Part shown: in pieces, positions 12,641 through 24,600 of the stretch | How the letters are laid out: each line of letters begins with the position of its first letter | How positions within the stretch are numbered: the stretch's first letter is position 1 | Source: Sphagnum compactum | Taxonomy: Eukaryota; Bryophyta; Sphagnopsida; Sphagnales | Assembly: GCA_965153455.1 (NCBI GenBank) | Contig: OZ234501.1 | Location: 10,664,001-10,728,000 of the forward strand | Reading direction: 5' to 3' | DNA length: 64,000 nt | Notes under the pieces: model-generated | Told to the model about the DNA's origin: nothing | The model's input: only the letters and a program-made list of their open reading frames with translations | Databases searched by the model: none | Made by a program: the position numbers and the translations under genes

Positions 12641-13855
12641 TAATCTCAGGTTCAAAGTCATCAGATTATAGGTATGTGATGATTTGGGGGGATGTTCTAG
12701 CTGCTCTCCAATTACAAAACACAAACATGACAAGCAACCCGACTACATGATGATGAGTGCCGTTCAAATGCTCTGTGGTAGGAGATAGAGGATGTAATGG
12801 ACCCAATCTATTTTGTAGAAATAAAGGTTGTCCATGTTCTCACCCAATCATCTGCTTTTGCAAAGTGCCTTGATGCTGATGATGTTGGGGCATATTGTAC
12901 AGTAATGATGATCAGACAAATACAATGCTCGCTGCCAATGCCAGAAACATTAGTGGAAGGAAGCATCTGTTTGAATGCTGAATGAGCAAGTGCAAATGCA
13001 ATGGCACTCACAAAGATGAAGCCTCACACTCATAGATAGCACGTAAGAGAATGGAAGAAGTCTAAAACCTTAGAAGATGAGCTGTTCTAAGTTCTCAGAT
13101 TGGCGTACACACCAAAACCACCAATTCCAGCCTAAAGGCATGCTGCAATTGGGTCTCTTGAAATGATTGATTGCTCCACCTGATTTGTGCTGAATAGGTA
13201 GTGCTGAGAAGGGTGGACGATCAATGTTGACCTGTGAAAAATAATTCATCATGAGGCAGCCTAAGCAAGCTTCTACATACCATTTTACCATGTTATGTGA
13301 CAGAGAACCATTCACCAGGAAGTGGGTGGAAGCAGGAGGGAGAGACAACAGTGCAAGATTGCCATCCCTAGAGTCTCCCTTTGCAATAGCAGTGCAAGAG
13401 CCTGACCCTGGTCTACAACCCTGTGTTTGCTGCTTCTTGTGCCCCTCAGAGGATGATCCATGAGTCCACTACTCAAAATGCAGTGGAACACAACCTGCCC
13501 CATTCAAAGCAATCATCATTTCCATATCAGTAGTAGCTAGTCAGAGATGCACTTACAACAACAGGATGGAAGAAGACCTTGCATATACTAAGTGCCCATT
13601 TGTAGGAGCATTCAAGACACACAACAGACCAAAATTCTTGAGAAGAACTTTTCAAGGAAGGTTAAACCTGAGGACCTCTGATGATTTTAGACCTCACTAG
13701 ATCCCACTGCACATCACATGAAATTCCTGGATTTTGGGCGATTCTTCTGGCAACAAGTGAAACTGATGAACATTTGTTCTTCCCTTTGGGCATCTACTAC
13801 ATATGGTCTTCTTGTTTACAGATGAAGATATTCTGATTGCTGCAACCCAAGAGCA
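12641..13855. other. No gene recognised
   Basis: Only short frames in several phases, with no domain motif, no consistent splice pattern and no clear repeat structure that I could see. Confidence 0.5.
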
Positions 13856-14290
13856 ATGTTCATTTTGTCTCCTCCCCAGGATTTGGACACCAGACCCAAA
13901 TTCCAACTGCTTGGACAATGGGTTCGAGAGTGGTACACAAACATAAGAATGATAGCTGTTATGCAGAAACATGATGAGTTCCTGGAACAAAGAAAGACAA
14001 ACTCAGAGAAATCAAAAACAAAAATCAGAGAGGAGTTCAAAAGAGAAATACAAAGATGCTTGACAAAGGATTCTGAGGAAGAACCAAAATGCTTGCAAAA
14101 TGGTCGAGAGAAAGTGCCAGAAGCTTGGATCACCAACATTGCTTTCCAGAGTCTTTGCACCCATACTGAAATTGAAGGTGAAGGAGAAGGAGACACTGAA
14201 TCTCTGCAATTTTCTTCATTGCTGCCTGCTTGTGGTTTCTTCTCCCAAACTTTGCAAACCAGTTCTTCTTTCTCCCCAGTGGCATGGTAA
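13856..14290 (+). CDS. Unassigned 144-codon open frame (doubtful)
   Basis: An open frame whose middle is strongly charged (for example KHDEFLEQRKTNSEKSKTK and KIREEFKREIQR), as in a coiled coil. No family is recognised. It ends in a low-complexity Ser-rich tail, and its first codon is an ATG inside otherwise non-coding-looking DNA. A comparable frame exists on the minus strand over the same bases (13816-14304), so either, both or neither may be real. A relic exon is as likely as an intact gene. Confidence 0.2.
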   Translation: MFILSPPQDLDTRPKFQLLGQWVREWYTNIRMIAVMQKHDEFLEQRKTNSEKSKTKIREEFKREIQRCLTKDSEEEPKCLQNGREKVPEAWITNIAFQSLCTHTEIEGEGEGDTESLQFSSLLPACGFFSQTLQTSSSFSPVAW

Positions 14291-14512
14291 CCTCTCCTTC
14301 CCATGTCCTTCTTGAGAAGCTTCTGGGTTCACTCCTTGATCCTAAATTCCCTCTGCAGTCTGTTGCGAGGAATTCTCCTCTTGCCCAGTTCTTGGGATAT
14401 CCTGTGCTTCCTAGGTTTCAATCTCTGCTTTCACTGACCTCTACAAACAAAGCAAAGCTGGGCCAGGGTTTGCGAAGAAACCCTTGAACATCCATCCGCC
14501 TGTGGTCGTACC

Positions 14513-14704
14513 CTACGTGCAACATTTGCTGCTGCTGCTGTTGGAGGTTTTCAGGTGGCATCCGTTCCTCAGTGGCTTGTTGTTGCTCTCGTCATGATCC
14601 ATGCACAACAATCCTTGAGGCCTGAGAAGAACTTTTCTAACTCCCTCACAGAGAGACTCTTGGAGCCTTGTGCAATCAGTTGTAAATGATTCCAGCTTCT
14701 GCAT
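14513..14704 (-). CDS. Possible short minus-strand gene start (doubtful)
   Basis: A 63-codon frame from ATG on the minus strand. It is preceded upstream (14822-14839 read on the minus strand) by GGTTTAGGGTTTAGGGTT, a telo-box-like motif common in 5' leaders of plant genes. The protein is Cys/Ser-rich at the end and not recognised. This could be the 5' end of a transcript running left through 14.3 kb, or a short upstream frame in a leader. Confidence 0.2.
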   Translation of the reverse strand: MQKLESFTTDCTRLQESLCEGVRKVLLRPQGLLCMDHDESNNKPLRNGCHLKTSNSSSSKCCT

Positions 14705-15379
14705 CGCCTAAGTTCTCAGCGAGAGAAAGTCTACGAAGTTCTTACCGATCGCATAAGTTTCTCGATTTTGACTTTGTTTGAGAGTCCCGGATCTTGTGGC
14801 AGAAGCAAAAACCCCGACAGAACCCTAAACCCTAAACCTGCAAAACCTGCGCAACCGACAAATGAAAATTCTCACTCACGCTTTCGTTAAAAGGCAGTTG
14901 TGGGTTGAAATTCCGCGAGGCTCTTGAGAAATTTTGCCAAAGTGCGAAAAAATAAAAAATAAAATGGGAATATTCTTTTTCTTGAAACAAATCGCCAGCT
15001 TTCGAAAATAAATAAATAAATAAGAGAGTTATCCTAAAAGTCACCCCCTCCGTTTCGCCCACTATCCCCTTTTTCAGTGGTATCCGCAAAGTAAGGAAAT
15101 TCTATTAAATCTCCGTATGAAATGCATTTATTAATGCACAAGGTTCGAGAGTAATTATAGTACAGGAAGGAGCAGTGAAAATATGTGCAGGAAAAAGGAA
15201 ACAGGGGATGAAACTCAGTTTACCACCAAAATTGGTGGAAAAACTAGTTTAGTTTGGGTCCCTGTTATTTCCTTTTTCAAAAATTTCATTCCCAGGCGTT
15301 TGATGGCCTATTATGCCGAAACTTGCCGTTCTCGCCGCCTCTGATCGCATGACTTTAAGGACAACTCTAAAATATAGTC

Positions 15380-15530
15380 ACATTTGGACTCTGATTTTAG
15401 TTTGCTAGCATTATTTTGACTAGTTTTCTAAGTATAAAAATCGCCAAATTTCGAAAAAAGGAAAAAGCTTTTCGCCACATTTGGACTCTGATTTTAGTTT
15501 GTTAGCATTTTCTTTTGACTAGTTTTCGAA
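15380..15530. repeat. Imperfect direct duplication, about 55 bp, offset about 92 bp
   Basis: CACATTTGGACTCTGATTTT begins at about 15380 and again at about 15475. Both continue with AGTTTG(C/T)TAGCATT and TTTTGACTAGTTTTC. The intervening bases differ. Confidence 0.7.
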
Positions 15531-15899
15531 ATATTTAAACAAGTTCTAAACACGTGTCACCATTTAATGCCAAATCTCTCTTGGGATGCTAGCCAATGAT
15601 GTAACATAAAAAATTTGGGAAAAAATAAATAAATAAATCACTGATGTCCTTGGTTTTCTTTGTTGCTAAATTGAACCAAAATGCAATTTGTTTTTGGGGG
15701 GGCTGCCACCTCTACAAAGGATGTTTTCGCATTTTAAAAAAACTCGCCAGAAAAATAGTGTATTTGGACTGGGTTCGCCAGATTTGGAGTGCCTGCTCCT
15801 GCAGGCCGCCAAACAACAACAAGATTACAAAAAACAAAATAAAAATAAAAATAAAAATGACTGTCCCATCTGTCCTATAGCCAAATCTAGTTAGATTTA

Positions 15900-16235
15900 T
15901 TGTGATGGTTGCCGGTGTGGCTACACCACAAAAGTGAAAAAAAAGCCCTGCTGATGCCCTGTTTAATGTATTTATTGGTCAATTTTATTATGTAGCCAAA
16001 CTGACGATGATCCATAGGAAGATTTAGCCAAATTTGGAAAAAAAGCTAAATATGAAAATAAAAATTTAAAACACCCTTCTATATTTTTTGGCTATCTACT
16101 TTTGAACCATGTAGGTATAGATATCTGATTTTAAAAAAAAACACCATATATATTGGTCAAACTCTGGCTATTAAAAATCTTTAAAAACACATGATTTTGG
16201 AACTTTTAAATTTGGATTTTTGGCTATTTGTAGCC
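15900..16235. repeat. AGCCAAATTTGG-type dispersed repeat, copy 1
   Basis: Ordered words shared with other copies in this window: GTGGCTACA(C)CACAAAA, TTTAGCCAAATTTGG, CACCCTTCTATATTTTTTGG and CTATCTACTTTTGAAC. Compare the copies at 17345, 44355 and 45845. It is diverged and has no coding potential. Confidence 0.45.
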
Positions 16236-17344
16236 AGCAAAAAAAAAGAAAAGGGGAAAAAAAGACTGGTCTTTTGACTCCTGTTGTTGTTGTGGCAGGA
16301 ACCTTCTTGGTGGTGGTGGGGACGCTGCAAAAGGCCTCAAGACTACTGACTTTATTGTTCTGTCGGTCGAAAACTCAAAGGAAGGAAGAAGGAGGGAAGA
16401 GGATGCTGAGCTGAAGAAAAAAGAGATAAGCGACTATTGTTGCAAAGGTTTTACCTCACAATTTCTTCGCCGACATCTTCTTGTAGTTACCTAGCTTTGT
16501 TTGTTGCCGTCACTTTCTTTCTTCCCCCAAACTCATCTTCTTCTCCTTCATACACGCGTCATCGTCCAGAGCAGGTAGAAGAAAGAAAAAACTCATCACT
16601 CCAGCGGTTGGTATGCAGACTTAACTTACAAACAATCACCATCAGCATCGACAAAGTCATCAATGCAGTGTGTTTTTTAAAATTTTGGCGAAATTTCACG
16701 CCACGACGACCCCAACAATAATAAAAAAAATCCGCTGCAAAGGGTACATACAAAGGATTCTTTTTTGGGGGACACGAAAAGCGGAGAAATTCGCCACATT
16801 TTGAAGGAAAACAAAATTCTGAAGTCGCCATATTTAAACAAGAGGTTCCTGGAGGAGGTCGCCAACAGAGAGCACGATTCTAAACAAATTCTAGTTTGCT
16901 CTCTGACACTTTAGCCAAATTTTGGTTCCATTCCTCTTGTGGATGATCACCACCATCCACGTACCTCACGAAATTGGGAATTGAAAAAAAGAAAAGCCCC
17001 CGGTCATGATGTGTACAGACAAGAGATGATAGATGGGTCCCGCATGGGAAGAAGAAGCTGGGCCTGTTCTGTTGTGCAGATCGGTATCAATCGATTCATC
17101 CCATGATTGTCGTCCACGCCAAGATTTTCCGTTCACACAGAGTTTAGAGAGAACAATGAGGAAAGAAAAAGAAGAAAAAATCACAACCCACCCACCCACC
17201 CACTCCAACAAACAAAAAAATCGACCCAACACAAGTGCCAACAAAATGTCCGGAGAAGGAAGAAGATGATTCTTCTCCACACACTCATATAAGAGTTCTG
17301 CAACCATCCGATGCAATCGTCGGTGTTTTTTTTTTCAGGAATTT

Positions 17345-17560
17345 TGCGACGAAGCCAAAGTGGTGATTTTGCATAAAAAAAAGATGCAGCAAATGTGGCG
17401 ATCATCCATTATGAAGATTTAGCCAAATCTGGCTATAAACCAGCAAAAAGTACACCAAAAAATAATAATGAATCCTTTTGTATTTCTGGGCTACTTACTG
17501 GAACCTCCAGCAGCTTTTTTGGGCCTATATAAAATCCCAGGGCGAATTAAGAATTAAGGC
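17345..17560. repeat. AGCCAAATTTGG-type dispersed repeat, copy 2
   Basis: Contains GAAGCCAAAGTGGTGATTTT, GATTTAGCCAAATCTGGCTA, GAATCCTTTTGTATTTCTGG, GCTACTTACTGGAACCTCC and CCTATATAAAATCCCAGG, in the same order as the copy at 45845-46065. It lies about 1.1 kb upstream of the MED15 start codon, probably in the promoter region. Confidence 0.5.
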
Positions 17561-18411
17561 GAATTGATTTAGTTTTTTCTCAGGATTGTTTTTTTTTTTC
17601 CCCCTTTTAACAAAAGAGAAGGAGCTAAAATATGAGTGAGTAGTGCTTTTTTTTGGCGAAATTTCGCCAGTAAGAAGAAAAAAACACACACACAGACACT
17701 GGGACTTCTTCGTGCACATGTGCGGCGATGTGGGCACTTGGAAAATTTCGAAGGTCCAAAAGTTCAACCACGAGAAATGGAAATGGAGGCAGAGAAAACA
17801 CCACCCAAAAGCTTCGGCTTTTGTTCTAGTGTAGCAGATGCAGGAGCAGCAGTATCAGAAGGAGGGCTGTGAAGAGGTGCTGCACCAGAAAGAGAGTTCT
17901 GTCTTCTCTCTCCAGAATTGTTTTGTTTGTAGGCAGGAATCGAAGAACAAATCCTTGGCTTTCTGAGAAGAAGAAGAAGGAGGAGGAAGGCTGTCGCGGC
18001 CAGTGTTTTATTGTTGCAGGACTCAGAGACTTGTAGGAAGAAGAAACGAAGAGACAAGAGGATTGCAGACCTAGTTTACGCTTCCTTCTTTGGTGGGGGG
18101 GGGGGGGTGGGGGCGGAGGAAGAAACAAAGTTCAAGTCTTTGGGATTTTTTGGAGGCGGAGTAGGAGGAGGAGGAGGAGTCTCTCTCAAGCTTTGGTTTT
18201 GGGAATAGCAATGAGTTTGCCAAGAGATTTATTGCTTTTCGAGGACAGGTTTTCTTCCTCTTCTTCTTCTTAGTGTTGTTGTTGTCGCGAGTATTGGATC
18301 GTTGGCGGAATCCAGCCGAATTCCTCAGGAAAAAAACGTTAAAAAAATCATTTGAGATCTCTGAGTACCTATCCTTTCCATTTGCAAAAGATTCTTGAGG
18401 CTAGGAGGAAG

Positions 18412-18630
18412 GTGAGAGATTTGTTCTATGTGTTTCAGTTTGCCTCCTTCAAGCAGAATCCATCAGAGTTCTGGAGTTTAGGCATCCGGGAGTTGAGGAG
18501 TGCAGACTTCATGGGCTTTCGTTTCTAGCTCCTTCCTGTAACCCCAAAAACTCGAAAACCCCGAGTCTAGAGAATCACAGAAACCTTTGCAGAAAGGTGC
18601 TTGGATCTTCTTCTTCTTCTTTCTCCTCAG
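18412..18630 (+). other. Probable 5'UTR intron of the MED15 gene
   Basis: A donor GAAG|GTGAGA at 18412 and an acceptor after a long pyrimidine tract (CTTCTTCTTTCTCCTCAG, ending 18630) would put a short leader exon ATTGGTGACTATC just before ATG 18644. Inferred from splice-site quality only. The transcription start was not located; GA/TC-rich DNA from about 17.9 kb is the likely leader. Confidence 0.4.
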
Positions 18631-18643
18631 ATTGGTGACTATC

Positions 18644-21600
18644 ATGGAGACGACGACGACCACGACTTCGTCATGGCGGTCATCTCTGGCACATGATTCC
18701 AGGCAGAAGATTGTCAAGCGGATGTGAGTTTTCACAACCTCTCCACCTTGAATGGGTTTTCTCTCGCATTCTCTTTCTGCAGGAGTGTACCCTAATCAAA
18801 CGAAGAAGCAAAAGTCTCGAAGAAACAGAACACACAATCTTTGAGATTGAGACCAAATTGAGACTGATTTCATTTGCAGTCTGAGCAATGTCCAAAGCTT
18901 GCTAGAGAGAGATTTGATGTACATATCTGATGTTTGTGCAAGAGGAGCAAAAGAAGATCAAGACAGCTATTAATTTTCTGCATGCCATTGTGCCTGGTTC
19001 TTTCTTCAACTGCTCGCAGTGCTCTATTCTTCTCTTTTGTAGAAGTGCGACATTGGTCATTTTTTTTGTGTCCAGAAAATTGAGACATTGGGTTCTGTGC
19101 TGTTTTCTTTTCCTGTTTGCCAGAATGGACACCTTGCAGCGTCACATGCCTGCTGCGGGACAGGATGGTGTGGAGGAGCTGCTTAAGATTGCCTGGCGGT
19201 TTGAAGAAAAGATCTTCCAGGCTGCAACTGACCAGGTGAATTCATTGTCTCTGTCAGTTGGGAAGCATTGAAGATCATTGCAGAGTTCTGTAGTTGGATC
19301 ATCATGAGCTGCAAGAGATGGAAGATGGTGGTGATGCTTTTCAGCGATTTGGAGATGAAATGTTTTTGTCGATGTCTGTTGCATGATTCTGAAGAGTTTT
19401 TTAAGGCACAAGACAGAAGTCGTCTTCAGCTTCAAATTGAATGTCGTTTCACAACATACTGGGCAGGTCTGCTTGTGTACAAGAGATTGTGCAATCGTTT
19501 GAGAGAGATCAGGATTTACACTGGAAGCTGATTCTGTGTGTTTTGGATGATGCTTCTGTCACAGCAAGACTACCTGCGCAAAATCTCATTGAAGATGCTT
19601 TCGCTTGAAACCAAGGCAAATGGGAATGCTCTTCAAGCCAGATCAGGTGTGTCGGGTCAATCTGCAATCAAGCCAGATCCAGCAGGTGAGCAAATCTGAT
19701 CATGAATTTTCTTTTAGAAAAGAAATAAGGGTCATATACGCTCACTGAAACTTACAAACCAACTGGCTTGTTGCATTCTTTCTGCACTTGTTTTCAAGTT
19801 CTTGGATCTTGTGTCAAGGTTAGAACTTAGAACTTCCAGGATTTTGTCTCTAAAGCATGTCTGCCGTTTGTTTTTGCATGCATTTTTCCAGCGGGGCTTA
19901 TGATGCGGAATCCTGCACAGGCTCTGAGCAATGGGGTTCAGCAGCCAAGCCAATCTCAGCAGCAACAGCAACAGCAGCAGCAGCAACAGCAGCTGCAGCA
20001 ACGGCAACAACAGCAAATCCTAGCACAATCTCATCAAGCAAACACAGGCCTGGCAGGCACAATGCAAACCTCTGCAAATGGTCTAGGTTCTAACCTGTCC
20101 ACGATATCTGGCATGCCACAAAACTCCATCCCAAACATGCCAGGCCAGGTTATGAACCCAAGTATGATGAATAGCCGTCTCCAGCAGCTGCAACAGCAAC
20201 AGCAACAACAGCAAGCTGCTGTTCAGCAGCAGGTTCAGCAGCAACAGCAAGCTGCTGTTCAGCAGCAGCAGCAGCAACAACAACAACAAGCTGTCCAGCA
20301 GCAGCAGCAGCAGCAGGTCTCTTCCACTCCTACTTGCGAGTGTCATTCTTCTCTAGAGTTGTACATGGCATTGTTCAGAGGGGTTGATCTTACTGTGGGG
20401 TCGGACAAGATCTAACATTTCTGCTTGAGCCTCACCTCACAGCAGAGTTTTGCCTGACCTGTATTTGGATGGGGTGATGATGATGGTGGCACAATCAGCA
20501 CAACCAGCAGCAGCAGCAGCAGTTGTTGTATCAGCAGCAGCAGAGAATGCAGCAGCAGCAAGCGCTCTTCAAGCAGAAGTTACATCAACAGAGCCTTCTC
20601 CACCACCAACAACAACAATCTCTTCAGCAGCAACAGCAGGTTGGTATTCTCTGGACAAATGTGTTGGTTGTGGGGGGGTTCTCTCAGGTCCAAATGGCCA
20701 CACATGCTTGCACTCTTCAGAGTCTGGGTCATTGAGCACTAGTTCAAAAACCTTAAGTTCTGTGAGCCCCTAAGCATGGTGTTTTTGGTTTACAGGTTCC
20801 AACTCTGCAACAGCAGCAGCAGCAGCCATCAACTAACAATCAGCTCCTGGCTCAGAACAATTCTGCATTGCAGCAACAGCAACAGCAGCAGCATCAGCTG
20901 TTACAGCAATTGCAGCAGGCAAAGCAACAGCAGCTGGTGAGTTTTCCACACTGCACATACCTTAGACATATGTCTTCAGTGTTTTCAAAAACTATACACA
21001 TCTCTTCACAGCTTCAGCATTTGGCTTGTGGTTTCACTGGAGAAGTTCCTCTCTCATCTCTCTCTCTCTGTGATTCTGGTACAGTCTTAGAGCTTGATTG
21101 GTTTCCGTCCTTTCATGTAGCACCAGCAACAGCAGCAGCAGCAGACATCTGCAACACCAAGCCAGTCACAACAATCACAGGCATCTTCTCAACCAGCTCA
21201 ACAGGCTCAGCAGCAGCAGCACTCACAGCCAGTGGCAAACCAGCAACCACAACAGCAGCAGCAGCGAGTTCCACAACCAGGTAGACATTTGCATGCCTTA
21301 CTTGTCCTGTTGTTTGTCAATGTTACAAATCAATCATCAACAAACAAAGGTACTGTCTATCATCAGTTTTTTCCTCGATTCTGGATTGCCCTGCATGTGA
21401 TTCTTTGCAGGCTTGTATATATAACATCAGTTGTGTGACATTTTGTATACAGGGGGTTTGCTGCAGCAGCAACCTCAACAGCAGCAAAGCATGTTTGATC
21501 AAAAACCTCAGATTCTTCAAGCTCAACAGCAGCAGCCACAGCAGCGTGTTCTCCCTCTCCCTGAGCCACCAACTGGTATTTTACCTTCCCTTTCGAAACC

Positions 21601-24600
21601 CATGTTTTCTTTTAGCTACACAACAAGATAGGCACCAGCAATGCTTTGATGTGGCAGCTGACAGCACACATTGACCTCTTCTCTTTTTGTGGTTCTCATT
21701 TGTCCTATTCATATTGCACAATCCTCAGCACAATCAGTTTGGGGCACTGACTCTGCTGTTCCTGCAAAATTGCAGCATCTGTTGATTCCTCAGCACATTC
21801 AGCGCCATCCAGCAATGGGGACCAGCGTGATGTTGTCTGGACTAAGGTGGGTTTTTACCAAGAGTCATGGATATGTTTCTGTAGCAATTGGGTTGGCATT
21901 TCTGCTGCTTTTTGTGTGATGCACTAGCAGTCGTCCTATTTCCATCATAGAGGGAAAGAGCATTACATGGGTCGTCATATGTCAGATTCAATACAGTGTC
22001 ATGATTTTTGTTTTGCTCTGTGCTTTGTTTGAACAGCTTCAACACTTGAAGGAAAAGTACCTTCTAGACATGAATGAACTCTACGGCATGCTTTCTACTC
22101 GCAGCAATCAGGTTTGTGTCTCCTTCTTCAGCCAACCCACATCTTTGTTGTTGTATGGGTCTGCAATCTGCTGCAGTGTGAAGAAGCTTGAATTTTCTTT
22201 GCAGTTGTTTGAGTTCTGATTCTAGTTACTTGGGACTGCTGTGATTGAATATACTGAAGCTTGAATGATTCTCTACTGTTGCAGCCGATGCCTGCAGAGC
22301 AGCTGCAGAAACTGAAACACTACAAGGATGTTTTGCACCGTATGATTCCGTATCTCAAAGTGCCAAAGGAGCGAGTTCCCAAAGAGTTCAACCTTGACAA
22401 AGTGGAAGCGTTTGAGAAGCAGATAGTGAACATAATGGAAACTTTCAAGAGGAGACGGCAACCCCAACAACAACAACAATCATTGTCAGGTGGACCTGCA
22501 GGGTCTACCCAGTCCCAGCCAGTGCCATCAAACTCAGGGCAATCACAACAAACCCCTGGCCAACAGGCAGATTCAACCAGCATGCCAAGAAGTTTGCCGC
22601 AATTGCAGCCACAGCAACAACAACAACCGCAGATGGTTTGTGTCATTTTTCAACACTTTGTAGAGCTCCTTGTGTGAGGATCAACAAATTCTCTTGGAAA
22701 TATTTTGTTATGATCATGTGCCTAGAATGCAGCAGGTCACTGTCTTTGTGAATACAGCAAAATACATCAAGTGCTTGAAGAATTCATTCCCCTCTGCAAT
22801 AGGTTTCTCGTTCTTCTGCTTTTTAGACATTGAACCTATGGTCTTGACAGATGCAGAATGGTCAGCCTTTACAACAAATCCCTGGCAGTAACCAAGGTGG
22901 GGGGCAGTTCATGCAACAGCAGCAGCAGCAAATGCTCTCCCAAATGCAGCAAGACAAGCAATCTCAGCAACAATTGCAGCAGTTGCAGCAGCAGCTCAAC
23001 CTGTCCCAGACCACTGGGAACATCCTTCAACCCACCAACAACTCTCTTGCGTCCTTACAGCAACAGAATGTGGGGCTGCAGCAGGGTCTTGGAGCAGCTG
23101 CCTCCTTGCAACCTGCTGGTGCACCTACATCACAGGCTATGTCGGGTGCCCCACTGCCATCTAATAGTACTGGTTCCTTGGGGCAAAGCAGCTTGACTGC
23201 ATTGCAGCAGAATGGGGTAGGTCCCTCTTGGTCATGAGATGTTCAGTTTGTTTCTGTAAGCTTGGCTGAGTTCTATGCTTCATTATTTCGGTTCTACAAT
23301 GCTTCAAGTCCTTTGGTAAATCTTTTTGCAGCAACCTGGGATGGTGAACATGCTGCAACCGAACATGGTGAATGCTTTGCAATCTGTTGGAGGCAATGCA
23401 CAGAATGTAGTGAACAGTTTTCAACAAAGTAACAGCAACCCGTTACAGCAAAGTGGTGCTACAGGATTGCAACAAGGTAGCGGCAGTCAGACCCAAAGTG
23501 TGTCCATCCATCAACAGCATGCCCTGAAGCAACAGCAACAGGAACAGCAGCAGCGGCTATTGCAGACACAGCAGGCACAACAACATCACCTTATGCAAAA
23601 CCAGGAAATTGTAAAACAAGTAAGTTTCATAACTCTGATATTAATTTGATTTTCTCAATTGTTTGCAGATGTTGATAACATCATGGGAAGTTTGATGATG
23701 CCATTGAGAATGACATTTGTCTTAAGTTTTGGTATCAAGTGCTTGTTCAATTGTTGGGTGCAAGGAATTTGGTGGTTGTGCAGTTAGTCTGTGTGGGTGC
23801 ACATTTTGTGCAGTTGTTTTAGGAACCTTATTGTGTGGGTTTGGTAACAGCGATTGCAGCAGCAGCAACTGCAACAGCAGCAATTGTTGCAGCAGCAGCA
23901 ACAACAGCAGATTCAGCAGCAGAAGAACCAGGCTGCCCAACTTCAAGCTTTTCATGCACAACAGGTGTGTGTATGTTTGTTTTCTTCAGATTTTACCTGC
24001 AAGACTCAGAACTCTGAAAATGGTGTTCTTGTGGTTCTAGACTAGTTGGGTGAGCCCAAAAGTGCCCTGTGATTTCATGAGCTTGGCAAATTAGGTTTAG
24101 GGTTTTGGACTGATCAGTTCATGCTCTCTTGAAGTTTCTTGACATCTGAGGTGTTGTGGGTGGTGCAGCAACAGCAGCAGCAGCAACACCAGCAGCAGAT
24201 TGTAGATTTCAACTCAGAGCTTAAGGCAGATGCCCTGAAGGCCAAACAACAGGCTGTCAAACAGGTAAGATTTGGGTTTCTGTTTTTGTATCCTTCTTTG
24301 CAAACTGTTCCTGTTTTGTATTTTGTGTTTCCAATCTTCTTTGTGGGAAGGAAGGGTGTGAGTCTTCTTTGCCACTTGTTAGCAGCCTCATGTGTAAAGT
24401 TTTTTGTTGTTCGTGGACTTGTGGGGTGCAGGTGTTGATGCAACAACAGCAAATCAAACAGCGACAGCTGCAGCAGCTACAACAGCAACAACAGCAGCAG
24501 TTTGTGGGATCACCACAGTTGGTATCTTCACCCTCACCCCAGCTTATGCAAGCTCCATCGCCTCAGCAGCAGCAGCTTTCTCCTCAACCTGACCCAAACT

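Larger units (their letters stand above)
14840..17900. other. Non-coding upstream region with short repeats
   Basis: No gene recognised. It contains a 92-bp-spaced duplication (15380-15530), two members of the AGCCAAATTTGG-type dispersed repeat (15900-16235 and 17345-17560), and purine/pyrimidine-rich tracts. The right part leads into the MED15 promoter and 5' leader. Confidence 0.5.

Noticed and set aside
14821-14838. CCCTAAACCCTAAACC as interstitial telomere
   Set aside because: Only about two units, like those at 26540 and 32611. Such short telo-box motifs are common in plant leaders and introns.
18090-18190. Poly-G and GGAGGA-rich tract as a gene (65-codon frame)
   Set aside because: Low-complexity leader DNA of MED15; the frame encodes only Gly/Glu runs.
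20083-20346. Polyleucine frame on the minus strand across MED15 exon 4
   Set aside because: It is the antisense of CAG/CAA polyglutamine codons; the plus-strand gene explains the openness.
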